From the IMG/VR virus record IMGVR_UViG_3300022750_000004, positions 1-43,694 of that record: 43,694 nucleotides of DNA; one strand, given 5' to 3'. The stretch is from a virus. The notes below the pieces were generated by a model. The model was not told the DNA's origin and made no database searches. It was given only the letters and a program-made list of their open reading frames with translations. The position numbers and the translations under genes are program-made. This document shows positions 30,872 to 38,753 of this stretch, piece by piece (position 1 is the first letter of the stretch; the number at the start of each line of letters is the position of its first letter).

Positions 30872-32035
30872 TTATTTGCCCCCGAAGGATTTGAGAAGGC
30901 GAGCATCAAGGTCATTGTCATCTGCCTTGCGATCACCGAAGGTTTGGTATTCGCCGCCGGATTTCTTCAGCAGCTTGAAGGCGACGGACAACTCGGCATC
31001 GCTGAATTTCTGCGAGCCATGCTCGACAGCCAACGCATCACGCATAACCTGAGCGGTGGACTTGTCGGCGAACGAGTAGGTTTCCGGCAGAACGGTACGA
31101 CCTTTCTCGATGACGGCAGCGTGAGCCTTGACGGCAGAGTTCACAGCGGAAGTCATTGCGTCTTTGAACCTGGCGCGAGCTTTCTGGCGGATGACCTTGC
31201 GCATCGAGTCGGTAACCTTGACGCCATCCTTTGCAGGCTCGGCAGCTTCATCCATCAACGCGTCAACTTCCTCATCAACCACCTGAGCGGTCTCTTCGTC
31301 AGTCATCACGTCTTCGACCAGTGGAGTATCTGCTGGAACTTCGACGCCTGCCTCAGTGGCGGCGGCCATGATTTCCTGAAGCGCTGGCAGCAACTCAGCC
31401 AGCTTATCAGCAGGTACATTCTTGATCGCTTCCGGCAGGCCAGCGGCCAGCTCCACGATCTGTGAAAGACTCAGGGAGCCGTCGGCGTCACAGAACGCCT
31501 TGTGCAGCTTCTTCGGCATGGTAGCCTCCGGGGTTGGTTTTCGGTCGATGAAGCGGCAGCCAGAACCGCAGCGGCCTGAATCAACTGTAGCAAGATGGGT
31601 CGGCACAAGGTCACGCTGTTCGAAGTCCCACTTGTCGTGGGGAACTAGACGGCCTTCGTAGCCAAGAGATAATTGATTTTTCCCGCCCTCGATTTCGGCG
31701 AGCATGTCGTCGTCGAGGAACAGCTTATTCTGGATGGCCAGGGTTGAACTGGTCGACTCATCGAACGCATCGATAAAGGACGCTGACTCAACGCGGCTCT
31801 GGATGTCGTCAGGCTCGGTGCCTGGCTCAATGTGATCGCCAATGACCGGGATGCCCGGCATCTGCGAAACAAGGCTGGCAATGGTGGCTGGCGAGCGGTA
31901 GACCGTGAAGATCTTGTCGGGTGGCTCCTGGCCGATCTCGCTACCCAGGTACTCAAGCACGCCGTCACGAACGCTGACAGCTGTCCGTAGACTACCGTCA
32001 TATGTTGCCACGTCGATGAACTTGAGCTTTTCCAT
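30872..32035 (-). CDS. Prohead protease/scaffold, DUF2213 family (387 aa)
   Basis: The ATG at 32035 is preferred (AAGG upstream). Residues 1-165 (VRDGVLEYLGSEIGQEPPDK, VYRSPATIASLVSQMPGIPV, IGDHIEP, GKNQLSLGYEGRLV) are the DUF2213 domain, a herpes/U35-type prohead protease relative. GDH with its His and QLSLGY with its Ser fit the catalytic positions. The rest is acidic and helical (DEETAQVVDEEVDALMDEAA, MRKVIRQKARARFKDAMTSA), as expected for a fused scaffold. A Cys/His cluster (DSGRCGSGCRF) joins them. Confidence 0.85.
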   Translation of the reverse strand: MEKLKFIDVATYDGSLRTAVSVRDGVLEYLGSEIGQEPPDKIFTVYRSPATIASLVSQMPGIPVIGDHIEPGTEPDDIQSRVESASFIDAFDESTSSTLAIQNKLFLDDDMLAEIEGGKNQLSLGYEGRLVPHDKWDFEQRDLVPTHLATVDSGRCGSGCRFIDRKPTPEATMPKKLHKAFCDADGSLSLSQIVELAAGLPEAIKNVPADKLAELLPALQEIMAAATEAGVEVPADTPLVEDVMTDEETAQVVDEEVDALMDEAAEPAKDGVKVTDSMRKVIRQKARARFKDAMTSAVNSAVKAHAAVIEKGRTVLPETYSFADKSTAQVMRDALAVEHGSQKFSDAELSVAFKLLKKSGGEYQTFGDRKADDNDLDARLLKSFGGK

Positions 32036-32103
32036 TATCCAACCTTGGCATAAATCTTGCCGAATTGTAAACCCGGCAAGATTGGAATGCAAATTGCATA
32101 GGG

Positions 32104-32970
32104 CTACTGAGGGAGAATTGGGAAGTCAGTGCCGCCCTCATACCAGGTCAGGAAGTAATCGAGGTCGACCGTGCCCGTTCCCAGGTTCCTGAATACGACC
32201 AGATAAGAGCTATTCGCTTTAAGGATGCGATCACCGCCAGGCGCTAGCCCCGAGCCGGTACGCTGACCAACGCCAGACTGGCCGTAGATGTTTTGCGGAT
32301 CTCCCCACGAAACCCCATCGCTCACAGTGGTTACGCCGCTACGCACAACCACCGTGCTAACTGGCGCCGGGATAATGGCATCATTGAAGTTCTGAATAGT
32401 TACCAGTGTGCCGCCAGGAGCTGGGGCGTTTGGCTGCTTGTACACTTGAAGCTGAGCCTTCTCGGCCGCGCCGTACATGTCGCGAGCCTTGACCAATACC
32501 TGCTTGGATCCGGTCGTGAAAAGCAACTTCGAAACGCCAGTCGTGGCAGCAAGAGTTGGCACATTATGCTGGATGTAGAACTGACCACCGTTCTTTACAT
32601 TCGCCTCGATGTAATTCTGAATGACCATCGCTCGCAGGCCTGTAAAGGCGCCGTCCGGTGTCATGATCATAGGGTCAGCAGTGCGCCAGATGATCACCCG
32701 GTAAGTCGTGTATCCGGTCACTCCAGTCAGGCTAACCTTCACGCGGGAAGCCGGGCCATTGAACCGCCACTCGCCGACAGCAAACGGCTGGACCGTTTTG
32801 AAGATGTTGCCGGTATCGTAAATGCTCTGCGAAACAGCTGGCAGGCCAACAACCGAAACCGGCAGGCCTCCCGCATCGAAGAACAGGAAGGAGACAAGGC
32901 AGCCATCCCAGTCGAGAGCCATTGCGGGGCTGATGGTCTGGCCATTTTCAATAAAATATCGTGCGGACAT
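32104..32970 (-). CDS. Unrecognised beta-rich protein in the head gene block (288 aa)
   Basis: I use the ATG at 32970 with AGGA upstream. The N-terminal 130 residues (SARYFIENGQTISPAMALDW, VGLPAVSQSIYDTGNIFKTV, WRFNGPASRVKVSLTGVTGY, TTYRVIIWR) resemble the particle-facing domain of accessory structural proteins in Pseudomonas phages. The remainder is a second beta domain (FTTGSKQVLVKARDMYGAAE, VTIQNFNDAIIPAPVSTVVV). It lies between the MuF and protease genes and could be a head fibre or decoration protein. No fold is certain. Confidence 0.7.
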   Translation of the reverse strand: MSARYFIENGQTISPAMALDWDGCLVSFLFFDAGGLPVSVVGLPAVSQSIYDTGNIFKTVQPFAVGEWRFNGPASRVKVSLTGVTGYTTYRVIIWRTADPMIMTPDGAFTGLRAMVIQNYIEANVKNGGQFYIQHNVPTLAATTGVSKLLFTTGSKQVLVKARDMYGAAEKAQLQVYKQPNAPAPGGTLVTIQNFNDAIIPAPVSTVVVRSGVTTVSDGVSWGDPQNIYGQSGVGQRTGSGLAPGGDRILKANSSYLVVFRNLGTGTVDLDYFLTWYEGGTDFPILPQ

Positions 32971-32975
32971 AATCC

Positions 32976-33857
32976 TTATTCCTGTTCGACTGTTTCCGGA
33001 ATGATCATCGTGTAGGTGCAGCGGCAATTGTAGTCAGTGCCTGGCAGCAGGTACAGGTCATCGAGCGACGAATAAAGACCCTCTGCCAGATCGAACTCCT
33101 TGCCTTCCCGATCCTCATGCGACGGCCGCACTCTCTCATCACCAGCAGTCTCCCAGATCGCCTTGGTGATCCCTAGGTTCTGCGCACGGATCTTGGTGGT
33201 GATCGAGTTGTAATTCTGCACCTGATTGCGAGCCAGGAACTTGGCATGGTTCTTGCGTTCGCTGACGACGCCGTCAAACTGGCTGACGATGGTATCTAGC
33301 GACTCGCCCTGACTCATGCCGAACAGGGTGTTGTTCGTGAACTTCTGAAAGGTATCGTCGCGCAAGGTCTGAATCCACTGCGCGGTTTCGGCGACCAGGG
33401 CATTGGTCGTCGACTTCATCCCCTCCTTCGCAATCAGGTCGGCGACGTTGATTCCGGTCTTGGCGGCAACTCGCTTGTAGAATTCCTCCTTCGACTTTCT
33501 GTCAAGCTTTGCCAGCATCTGCTGACTGATCGTCTCAAGGCGATCATTGCTGAATTGCTTCAGGATGCTTTTCTTGGCGGACTTTGCCAGGCGCAGGAGG
33601 ATCGCTGCGAAGTTGCCGGTCTGGGCGTCGGCGAACTTGTACCGACTCAACGCTTCCAGGTCAGCGGGATCTGGCGCCTCGTCCGCAAACTTCTCGACCG
33701 TCTTGACCTGGATCTGCCCCAGTACCTGATTCTGAAACCGTTTAGCCATCGTCTCGACCATGAACTCGATCACGTCGGCCAGCTCGTTCTCGATGCCACG
33801 GGGAGACTTTGGCGCCTTGATGGGTGTCGGCGTGGCCGTGGTTATCTGGCGCTTCAT
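32976..33857 (-). CDS. Minor head protein, Mu gpF-like (293 aa)
   Basis: The C-terminal half has the MuF domain: HAKFLARNQVQNYNSITTKI, RAQNLGITKAIWETAGDERV, RPSHEDREGKEFDLAEG and a closing YNCRCTYTMI, the usual 'W....D.rvR..H....g' followed by 'NCRC'. The N-terminal half is helical. MuF proteins join the capsid at the portal vertex and are often ejected. The neighbouring portal gene overlaps its start by ATGA. Confidence 0.9.
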   Translation of the reverse strand: MKRQITTATPTPIKAPKSPRGIENELADVIEFMVETMAKRFQNQVLGQIQVKTVEKFADEAPDPADLEALSRYKFADAQTGNFAAILLRLAKSAKKSILKQFSNDRLETISQQMLAKLDRKSKEEFYKRVAAKTGINVADLIAKEGMKSTTNALVAETAQWIQTLRDDTFQKFTNNTLFGMSQGESLDTIVSQFDGVVSERKNHAKFLARNQVQNYNSITTKIRAQNLGITKAIWETAGDERVRPSHEDREGKEFDLAEGLYSSLDDLYLLPGTDYNCRCTYTMIIPETVEQE

Positions 33858-35095
33858 GGCAGCAGCCCGGCAGTCAAGTCGGCAGCAGGCTCATCCTCAA
33901 TCGGAGCGAACAACTCCTTCCACGGGTCTTTCTTGATCACGTCATGCTCAACCAGGTAGGCGCGATAATCCTCGCCCAAGGCCTCCAGCTTGACGGCGTT
34001 GTCGATGACCTTGGTTTCGAAGTCCATGCGCTCGGTTGCGGTGCCGCCTTGGTTCTCTTTGAAGCAAACGTCTTCGATGCCGTAGTGCGCGCAAAGCTCC
34101 TTAATCGGGTCTTCCATGTAATCGAACTGGAGGTTTTCGACCATGTCCTGGAACGACTGGCGCTCCTGGCTGCCACTGCTATTCAGGCCCTGAACGGACT
34201 CGCCGACCAGCAAGGGGACTGGAATCGAAGTCACCAGCGCTAGGCGGCGAATGGTGATGTTGTCGACGGCATCCAGATTGGTCAGTGTCTGCGCGACACT
34301 TATCACGTCGTCAGCCGCATCAATCAGGCCGTCGCCATAGATGCCCCTGATCTCTGCGAGCTTGGCATAATAGCTGATCAGGTAGTCATCATCGCCGCAA
34401 AGAACCGCATCAGCAAAGCCGGCGATCTTGTGGAACAGCGTCGAGTTCTTTTCGAGGATCGCGCCACTTGCCCGCTCAACAATGCCGTCATTGATGAGTT
34501 GCGTGTGGATCATTTCGAATTCTGAGATGCCGCCGTAACGGTAGGTCGGCAGGTCGAGCTCTGGCGGCGCGTAATAGGTGAAGTCGATCACGCGCGACCA
34601 GTGGAAGGACTTACCGCGAACGCTGTAGGTCTTCGGCTTCTGATAGCGGATATCATTCAGGTCGATGCTGACATTCATCGGCGCGACCATGTCGCCACTG
34701 AAAACGTCCAGCTTGACCTTCGCCATGTCCATCTTGCCGACAAGTGGCTTCGACAGATCGACGCCTTTCTCATTCAGCAGGATGATGCCGCGACCGAAGC
34801 CGAGCATGAACTTGGAGGCCTTTTTAACGGCGCGCTGCAATCGGCGCTTGTAAAGCTCTTCGTCCTTGTCGTTCGCGAACTGGAGCGTGTCATTCAGCGC
34901 GTAACCAGTCTTGATACTGATTATCTTGGCGCCCAGACCGGTCTTGAAGATGGCGCGAAGCTGGGTGTCATCCAGGCGAGTCGATGTGATCACGTTGGTC
35001 GCAACAGCAGACCGGCGATTGGCCAGGCCGTTGACGATGTTCGTCATGCCGTCCCGGAACTTTGGCTTGCGACCGACGCCGCGCTTTTTGCTCAT
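33854..35095 (-). CDS. Portal protein (DUF1073 family, 413 aa)
   Basis: The start at 35095 overlaps the terminase stop by ATGA. The order of segments fits DUF1073 portals: MTNIVNGLANRRSAVATNVI, LRAIFKTGLGAKIISIKTGY, SKFMLGFGRGIILLNEKGVD, YGGISEFEMIHTQLINDGIV, FADAVLCGDDDYLISYYAKL and ALVTSIPVPLLVGESVQGLN, then SSGSQERQSFQDMVENLQ, the portal-type 'N.sGe.d...y...v'. The portal is the dodecameric channel for DNA. The database family shares its name with Acb1 anti-CBASS proteins, but the position after the terminase makes a portal the sound call. Confidence 0.9.
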   Translation of the reverse strand: MSKKRGVGRKPKFRDGMTNIVNGLANRRSAVATNVITSTRLDDTQLRAIFKTGLGAKIISIKTGYALNDTLQFANDKDEELYKRRLQRAVKKASKFMLGFGRGIILLNEKGVDLSKPLVGKMDMAKVKLDVFSGDMVAPMNVSIDLNDIRYQKPKTYSVRGKSFHWSRVIDFTYYAPPELDLPTYRYGGISEFEMIHTQLINDGIVERASGAILEKNSTLFHKIAGFADAVLCGDDDYLISYYAKLAEIRGIYGDGLIDAADDVISVAQTLTNLDAVDNITIRRLALVTSIPVPLLVGESVQGLNSSGSQERQSFQDMVENLQFDYMEDPIKELCAHYGIEDVCFKENQGGTATERMDFETKVIDNAVKLEALGEDYRAYLVEHDVIKKDPWKELFAPIEDEPAADLTAGLLP

Positions 35096-36525
35096 AGCAT
35101 GCTTCTCCAATCTCGCTTGCCCTGGTTCAGGACGTTATCGATGGCGTCCATCGTTGGGTCGATCTGGTCATCATTGCTGCCTTTGGGGAAGGCCGCGAAC
35201 TCGGACAGGTAGTCGGAGAGCCATGGCGCGTTGCGTGGCAGCAGTACGTTTCCTGATTGTATCAGGGGGATGGCATCCATGGCGCGGGTGATTTTGTCAA
35301 CAGATCGCTGGATGCCGAGGATGGGGATGCCCTCTTTCTTCAGCGTCTGGATCAGGCCGGTGCCGCTCGCCTTGTCCTCAACGTTGAATGACCTCAGCGT
35401 TCCAGTGCCGTCGCCCTTGTGCTTTGCCCAGAATGCCCGCGCCTGAGTCAGCAGCTCTGGAGCCTCCCACTTGCCACGGATCTGATCGACCATGACAGCC
35501 TGGCCTTCAAATGATTCTCCCCAGCACTGGAAGACCGAATAATCGTTTTGCTCTTTGGTCTTGAGCGCAGTGTCGCCGAAGATCGCCCGCCACTTGAGTT
35601 TTGGCAGCACGTCATAGAATCGGAACTCGTCGGTCTTGAACATGTTGCCGCCGAGCGCGACAGGGGATTGCTGATACATCGCCGACCAGAAGTAGTCGGA
35701 CATGATCGCCTTGGTTTCGAGAAGCTTATCCAGGGGGTGCAGATCCGGTACAAGTGCACCCTCTCGCCTGGAGGGGTCATAGCCTTTCTCGCCTGGCAGG
35801 TTGACCGCGACGAACTTTAGGTGCTTGGCCTTCGGATTGATCTTCAGTATGCGACCAGACAAGTCGTCAGTCGCCCAGCTGGTAGCCATGATGATCTGGC
35901 CACTGTTCTTGCTGAGGCGCGTCAGGAAGGTTGTGATGTACCAGTTCCAGATGCCGTCCTTGATCGTCTCGCTTAGCGCTTCCTGTGCGTTTTTTATCGG
36001 GTCGTCGATCAGGCCGATGTCCAGGCGCTTACCAGTGAGAGGGCCGCCGACACCTTGGCCAACGTATCGACCTTTGCGCCCAACGATCTCAAACACGTCG
36101 CTGTTGCGCTTAGCCTCCACGTCCACAGTCACGGCGCGCTTTGCACTCAGCGAGGCGCCAGGAAACAACCGGTGGTATTCAGGGCTGAGCATGATCCGCT
36201 GAACATCGCGGTTCATGTCGGTCGCCAGGTCTTTCGAGTAGGACAGTCCGCCGATGGACAGATCTGGAGCCTGGCCGAACAGGAACGCAGGCGCGTATCG
36301 GCTGACGATATCCGACTTGCCGTGTTGTGGTGGCGCCTGAACAACCAGCACGGGTCGCAAGCCAGCCTGCTGATCAACGAAGAACTGATCGAGCGCCGCG
36401 CATAACTCCTGCGCAAATTCGCTGACGATGTATTCGGGGTTGATATACAGGATGAAGTCGAGAAGGCCCCTGCGAGCCTTCCTACGCCTAAGCAGCTCTT
36501 GGGCTGCCAGTTGCACTGGCGTCAT
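35092..36525 (-). CDS. terL: Terminase large subunit (477 aa)
   Basis: The ATPase domain shows Walker A QAPPQHGKS (63-71), SYSKDLATDMNRDVQRIMLS, a Walker B-like LDIGLIDDP (168-176) and the coupling motif MATSW (213-217). The nuclease domain begins with AIFGDTALKTKEQNDYSVFQ and continues with SFNVEDKASGTGLIQTLKKE, the RNase H-type acidic residues. It powers DNA packaging. The length is normal. It overlaps terS and the portal gene by four bases each. Confidence 0.95.
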   Translation of the reverse strand: MTPVQLAAQELLRRRKARRGLLDFILYINPEYIVSEFAQELCAALDQFFVDQQAGLRPVLVVQAPPQHGKSDIVSRYAPAFLFGQAPDLSIGGLSYSKDLATDMNRDVQRIMLSPEYHRLFPGASLSAKRAVTVDVEAKRNSDVFEIVGRKGRYVGQGVGGPLTGKRLDIGLIDDPIKNAQEALSETIKDGIWNWYITTFLTRLSKNSGQIIMATSWATDDLSGRILKINPKAKHLKFVAVNLPGEKGYDPSRREGALVPDLHPLDKLLETKAIMSDYFWSAMYQQSPVALGGNMFKTDEFRFYDVLPKLKWRAIFGDTALKTKEQNDYSVFQCWGESFEGQAVMVDQIRGKWEAPELLTQARAFWAKHKGDGTGTLRSFNVEDKASGTGLIQTLKKEGIPILGIQRSVDKITRAMDAIPLIQSGNVLLPRNAPWLSDYLSEFAAFPKGSNDDQIDPTMDAIDNVLNQGKRDWRSML

Positions 36526-37145
36526 TCTTCTTTCGCCGCAGGGCCTGCAATCAGAGCCAGCAACTGCTCATCCGAAAGCTCGGTGACATCCTTGGTCAGG
36601 ATCGGGCCACCGCCAGGGCCAGCGTGTTCGAATTTCTGCGCGGCTTCCCATCCACCCATCTTGGCGAGCTGAGCGATGGCCGCCACCTTCGAATGCTGCT
36701 TGATCTTAGGGCCATTCTTGCCGACTTCCAGCTCGGAGATAATCATTAGCTTGTCGGGGTCATTCGCCTGAAGGTCTTCGTCAATCAGCCAGGTCGTCTG
36801 GTGAACGTCATCGCCGGTCTCGGCATTTTGACCGATGTGCGAGGTTTTGAATTTGACGATGTCGGTCAGGTTTCCGCGACCGAGCTGGGTGAGGATTTTC
36901 ATGGCCTCTTCACGATCCATAATCGCATCAGAAACCGCTTGCGCCTTCATTGAATCTGTGAAGGCCTTCACCCTTACGTCGCTCAACATAGTCGATGCCG
37001 AAGAATCTGCCGAGTCATCACTGGTAGCCTTGCCGCCACCACGGTAGTACGCCTCACGCTGGGTCATGCCGGCAAGCCAATTCGTAGCCACTCGCTGTTG
37101 CAGCTCGGTCAGGTTATCGAAAAGAATCAGCTGCTCAGGAGTCAT
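36522..37145 (-). CDS. terS: Terminase small subunit (207 aa)
   Basis: The N-terminus LTELQQRVATNWLAGMTQRE, then AYYRGGGKATSDDSADSSAS and MLSDVRVKAFTDSMKAQA, is the HTH 'Lt.kq..F....l.g....eAy..aG' of Terminase_2 proteins, which bind the packaging start site. The middle (EEAMKILTQLGRGNLTDIVK) is the usual 'a...L..i...d..dfv.f' region. It is the first gene of the late operon and overlaps terL by ATGA. Confidence 0.88.
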   Translation of the reverse strand: MTPEQLILFDNLTELQQRVATNWLAGMTQREAYYRGGGKATSDDSADSSASTMLSDVRVKAFTDSMKAQAVSDAIMDREEAMKILTQLGRGNLTDIVKFKTSHIGQNAETGDDVHQTTWLIDEDLQANDPDKLMIISELEVGKNGPKIKQHSKVAAIAQLAKMGGWEAAQKFEHAGPGGGPILTKDVTELSDEQLLALIAGPAAKEE

Positions 37146-37184
37146 TAGATTTTTCGCCTGTCACGAAAGTGGATAGATGCCAGA

Positions 37185-37193
37185 ACTATATCA
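37185..37193 (-). promoter_or_regulatory. Candidate late promoter, extended -10
   Basis: On the minus strand TGATATAGT is a good extended -10 (TGn plus TATAGT), about 40 bases before terS and just after a terminator. No convincing -35 is present, so an activator could be needed. The shared early element is absent here, so late control looks different. Confidence 0.45.
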
Positions 37194-37208
37194 CGAAGAC
37201 TGAAATGA

Positions 37209-37240
37209 AAAAGCCCGCTTCCGTGAGGTTGCGGGCTTTT
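37209..37240 (-). terminator. Terminator between the 54-aa gene and terS, possibly bidirectional
   Basis: AAAAGCCCGC/GCGGGCTTTT is a perfect 10-bp inverted repeat with a 12-base loop. On the minus strand it ends the transcript of the 54-aa gene before terS. The symmetric A and T runs would also allow action on the plus strand. Confidence 0.85.
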
Positions 37241-37254
37241 GCTTGCTGATGGCG

Positions 37255-37419
37255 TTAGCCGTACTGCTTAAGCATCTGGGCGAGCGCATCATCGTTATTC
37301 ATCTGCCGCGACTGGCCAGGGAAGCCGAACATCTTTTTGCTTGGGGCGATGACGCGAGCGGTCGAATGCTTGTTGATCAATTCGAATGCGGTAGGAAGCT
37401 TTGGCTGCGGATAGCTCAT
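37255..37419 (-). CDS. Small protein upstream of the late operon (54 aa)
   Basis: This short frame has the GACAGGAG ribosome site (complement 37427-37434) 7 bases before its ATG, exactly as in the early genes, so I think it is real. The protein starts MSYPQPKLPTAFELINKH, continues STARVIAPSKKMFGFPGQSR and ends ALAQMLKQYG. The middle is basic. It is cut off from terS by a terminator, so it is a separate small unit next to the putative origin. No family recognised. Confidence 0.75.
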   Translation of the reverse strand: MSYPQPKLPTAFELINKHSTARVIAPSKKMFGFPGQSRQMNNDDALAQMLKQYG

Positions 37420-37434
37420 GGTGAATCTCCTGTC

Positions 37435-38475
37435 ATTAAGTTAGCCGCCTGTGCGGGCACTTGTCTTTTGTCGCTCTTTCGCCATCAGCGCGACCACTGA
37501 CACTTTGGGGAAACAACTAACCCTGGCTAGACACATTCATCGCATTGCGCTACCGATGAGGAAGTACGGTCACTGCAAACTTTGCGAAGTTTACCGATGT
37601 GCTGACGGATACAGCGGCGGCGTTGGTTGATTCTGTTTCAAGTTTAATTGTTATTCGGCTGGTCAGTGTTCAGTTGCTTAATCTTCTGCTGCACCTCGAC
37701 CCACGTACACATCCTAAAAACTAATGCTTTTTGGTGGTCGCCATGACTAACTGGAAAGCTATCCCGGAAATCAAATCCAGACTCTGTTTACAGAGCAACA
37801 GTGGACGCTGACATTCTGCTCATCGCGTGTCGCATATTTAATCCATGCTCCGCACTGACCATGCGAATAACAACTTCAGATTTAAAGAGCGTTGTAAGTT
37901 GTGGTGGCCGGTGTCGATCTCCGGCTTTCCGGCAGGATGATGTTCCCTCCGGCTTCGCTTACTTCTCCACCCAGTTCACCACAAGGGTTTCCAGTGGATT
38001 TTGGTTCCTTGAGCATCGACCTGCTCATTCACCACGAATCCATAATCGCCGATCTACAAAACTATGTCAACACCCTGTCGAAAATGATTTTGCATATCCA
38101 GGGCTAGATCTATGCCGTTTTGCAAATCTTGACTTTTGGGTAAGGAAATCAAAGTGCGGGCAGCTGCGGGCAGAGTGCGGGCATCATTAGCACGTAGGTC
38201 TAGCCCTTGTACTGCGTGGCCTGTAGCTATTCTGCGGGCAGTGCGGGCAGTTTTCAGGCGTGCGCACATTTCAAAGTCGACATCTGGTTAAATTTTGATC
38301 AATGAATGCATTTTTTTTAAAAACTGCACGTAGAGCACGTAAACCACCTCAAAGCCTTATGCGGCGTGGCCTGGAGGTGCGGGCAATTGCTGCACGTAAC
38401 CTGCACTCACGCTGCACATAAACACGCTGAACATTCGCCTAATGCGCAAATTCAATCGCAAACAGAACGCAAACG
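37435..38475. other. 1.0-kb intergenic region, control or origin candidate
   Basis: No frame here has a convincing ribosome site and phage-like protein. Two short plus frames (about 37898-38107 and 37743-37811) are weak. The right part (38155-38398) holds repeated words TGCGGGCA and GCACGTA and an AT-rich tract. One further TGCGGGCA lies at 37452-37459. The left part is AT-richer than the flanking genes and shows nothing else I can name. Confidence 0.6.
38155..38398. repeat. Iteron-like repeats with AT-rich tract, possible replication origin
   Basis: TGCGGGCA occurs at 38155, 38165, 38176, 38233, 38242 and 38378, several spaced 9-11 bases apart, about one helical turn. GCACGTA occurs at 38190, 38326, 38335 and 38392. 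Between the groups lies AT-rich sequence (about 38288-38323, including eight T and five A in a row). Direct repeats beside an AT-rich tract are the layout of iteron origins. No DnaA box was seen and no Rep gene adjoins, although a DUF3987 helicase gene starts 355 bases downstream. Confidence 0.5.
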
Positions 38476-38504
38476 TTGACTGAATGTAATCGACGCAATA
38501 GACT
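38476..38504 (+). promoter_or_regulatory. Promoter for the DUF3987 operon
   Basis: TTGACT (38476-38481), a 17-base spacer and TAGACT (38499-38504) form a good sigma-70 promoter 27 bases before the gene at 38532. It lacks the shared operator-like element. Confidence 0.6.
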
Positions 38505-38531
38505 CGCCAAAACACACAGAGAGGGTGCGGC

Positions 38532-38753
38532 ATGACGAATATTGAAAAGGGGGTTCCTTTGCAGAATCACCAATCCAAAAAGAAGTACCCGTTCTCCAAA
38601 ATGCAGATCGGCGACAGCTTTTTCTTCGAGGAATTGCCCGAGGTAGAAAGCGCTCAGAATGCCGGAAAGGGGTATGCCAATCGCCACAATCCTGAATTCA
38701 AGATGACCCGCCGCAAAGTCGAGGGCGGCTACCGGTTGTGGCGGATCGCATAA
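38532..38753 (+). CDS. Small phage protein upstream of DUF3987 (73 aa)
   Basis: The C-terminal two thirds (KYPFSKMQIGDSFFFEELPE, NPEFKMTRRKVEGGYRLWRI) match a short phage family with the pattern 'yPF..m.vGdSF......kFt.Rkv.gg.rvWRi'. Its function is unknown, but it is often found next to primase or helicase genes. It ends at a TAATG overlap with the DUF3987 gene. Confidence 0.8.
   Translation: MTNIEKGVPLQNHQSKKKYPFSKMQIGDSFFFEELPEVESAQNAGKGYANRHNPEFKMTRRKVEGGYRLWRIA

Noticed and set aside
33854-35095. Anti-CBASS Acb1 protein
   Set aside because: The DUF1073 family is sometimes labelled Acb1-like, but length, segment order and position between terminase and MuF show a portal protein.
37743-37811. 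22-aa frame starting MTNWKAIPEIKSR
   Set aside because: It begins in a phage-like way, but there is no ribosome site and no overlap with other genes to support it.
37898-38107. Plus-strand frame of about 68 aa (GTG start) in the intergenic region
   Set aside because: Weak ribosome site, Pro/Ser-rich start and no recognised pattern. It may be a remnant, but I cannot support it as a gene.
38439-38687. 82-aa minus-strand frame
   Set aside because: Antisense to the 73-aa gene and its promoter, without a ribosome site.
38738-38752. GTG start five codons upstream for the DUF3987 protein
   Set aside because: The ATG at 38753 in a TAATG overlap fits the gene-packing style better.
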